This document shows positions 63,358 through 64,000 of a stretch of 64,000 nt of DNA, in pieces. Location: positions 16,598,530-16,662,529 of the forward strand of contig NC_091173.1 of assembly GCF_040958095.1 (NCBI RefSeq), in the 5' to 3' direction. The translations under genes were made by a program, and so were the position numbers. The notes below the pieces were generated by a model, which was not told the DNA's origin, did not search any database, and saw only the letters and a list, made by a program, of their open reading frames with translations. The first letter of the stretch is position 1, and every line of letters begins with the position of its first letter. The stretch comes from Procambarus clarkii. Its lineage: Eukaryota > Arthropoda > Malacostraca > Decapoda > Cambaridae.

Positions 63358-63780
63358 GTACCTAGTAGCCAGAATGCACTTCTCGGGCTACTATGCAAAG
63401 TTCGATTTGCCTAATAGGCCAAGTGATTTTCTTTCTTTTTTTTCAAAATATTGTTTCCATTTGGTTTATATGAAATATTATTATTATATTATGACATAAA
63501 TTATTGATTTTGTTATGTTAGTTTAGAATAAGTAAAGATAGGTTAGGTAGGGTTGGTTAGGTTTGGTCATATATCTACGTTAGTTTTAACTCAAATTAAG
63601 TAAAATAAACTCATACATAATGAAATGAATACCTTTATCAATTCATAAGAAAATAAATTAGAAAAATATTTAAATTTAGGAAAATTTGGCTTATTAGGCA
63701 AATCGAGCCTTGCATGGTAGGCCGAGAAGTGCGTTCTGGCTACTAGGAAGTGCGTTCTGGCTACTAGGAAGTGCGTTCTA
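63356..63780. mobile_element. Palindromic MITE with TTAGG-type core, second copy
   Basis: The left terminus ATGTACCTAGTAGCCAGAAT continues through CACTTCTCGG and GATTTGCCTAATAGGCCAAG. It is mirrored at the right by GGCTTATTAGGCAAATCGAG and GAGAAGTGCGTTCTGGCTAC. The interior holds GGTTAGGTAGGGTTGGTTAG at about 63540-63565. The right end carries the 21-bp terminal segment three times in tandem. Confidence 0.8.
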
Positions 63781-63847
63781 GCATATACATATTGCTAAAT
63801 ATATGCATATGCATATATTTAGCATATGCATATATGCATATGCATTT

Positions 63848-64000
63848 CTTGCAGGTCGGTGTTCAATCCCTGACCGTCCAAGTGGTTGGGCACCATTCAT
63901 TTCCCCCCCCCTGTCCCGTTCCAAATCCCTATCCTGACCCTTTCCAAGTGCTCTATAGTAGTATTGGCTTGGCACTTTCCCCTGGTATGTCCCTCCCTCC
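63848..64000 (+). mobile_element. tRNA-derived SINE, family C, cut by window end
   Basis: Starts inside the tRNA-like head (GCAGGTCGGTGTTCAATCCC) and continues through CCGTCCAAGTGGTTGGGCAC into the body. The missing head may be replaced by the ATGCATAT-rich palindromic tract at 63780-63850. Continues beyond the window. Confidence 0.72.

Overview
The window is nuclear DNA from an arthropod, most likely a decapod crustacean and probably a crayfish. Three things point there. The genes have long introns. Short TTAGG/CCTAA tracts, the arthropod telomere motif, occur inside repeats. The window also carries many DIRS-like tyrosine-recombinase retrotransposons, pogo/Tigger-like transposons, CR1/Jockey-type LINE ends, tRNA-derived SINEs and long (TA)n arrays. 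The species is an inference; I ran no search.

Three protein-coding genes can be assembled by hand from splice sites, reading phase and protein similarity. (1) RALBP1 (RLIP76), + strand, about 4258-21453, has eleven visible coding exons and lacks only its 5' coding exon(s), which must lie before the window. It has a charged N-terminal region, a RhoGAP domain, a Ral-binding helix pair and a C-terminal coiled coil, with a long Ser/Glu-rich insert. (2) MTG1, - strand, 49644 down to 42867, has four exons and encodes a 324-aa circularly permuted mitochondrial ribosome-associated GTPase. (3) ANKRD49, - strand, 59725 down to 49882, has three exons and encodes a 215-aa ankyrin-repeat protein; its first intron is about 8.5 kb. 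ANKRD49 and MTG1 lie head-to-tail with only 237 bp between stop and start. RALBP1 converges on them across about 21 kb of gene-free DNA.

Layout: 1-4200 holds a (TA)n-flanked palindromic element, SINEs, a LINE piece and a Tigger element. 4258-21453 is RALBP1, whose introns are filled with DIRS debris (tyrosine recombinase at 4.7-6.2 kb, RT/RNase H at 10.7-12.5 kb, gag-like at 20.3-21.0 kb). 21.5-23.4 kb is a plausible 3' UTR. 23.5-26.1 kb is a DIRS copy with inverted termini. 27.4-32.2 kb holds LINE fragments in both orientations. 32.2-42.8 kb is AT-rich with no gene that I can see. 42.9-59.7 kb holds MTG1 and ANKRD49, with DIRS ends, a satellite-like tandem array, SINEs, a second Tigger copy and LINE debris in their introns. 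59.8-64 kb is intergenic, with a 38-bp minisatellite, SINEs and two more palindromic elements.

The three genes share no pathway (Ral/Rho signalling and vesicle traffic; mitoribosome assembly; an ankyrin adaptor of uncertain role). I found no tRNA, rRNA or CRISPR locus and no evidence of a new defence or metabolic system. The most interesting signals are the LINE tail that abuts or supplies the splice donor of ANKRD49 exon 1, the recurring DIRS terminal 'hairpin module', the TTAGG-cored palindromes embedded in (TA)n, two Tigger copies sharing the same internal deletion, and one orphan exon-like ORF inside the ANKRD49 intron.
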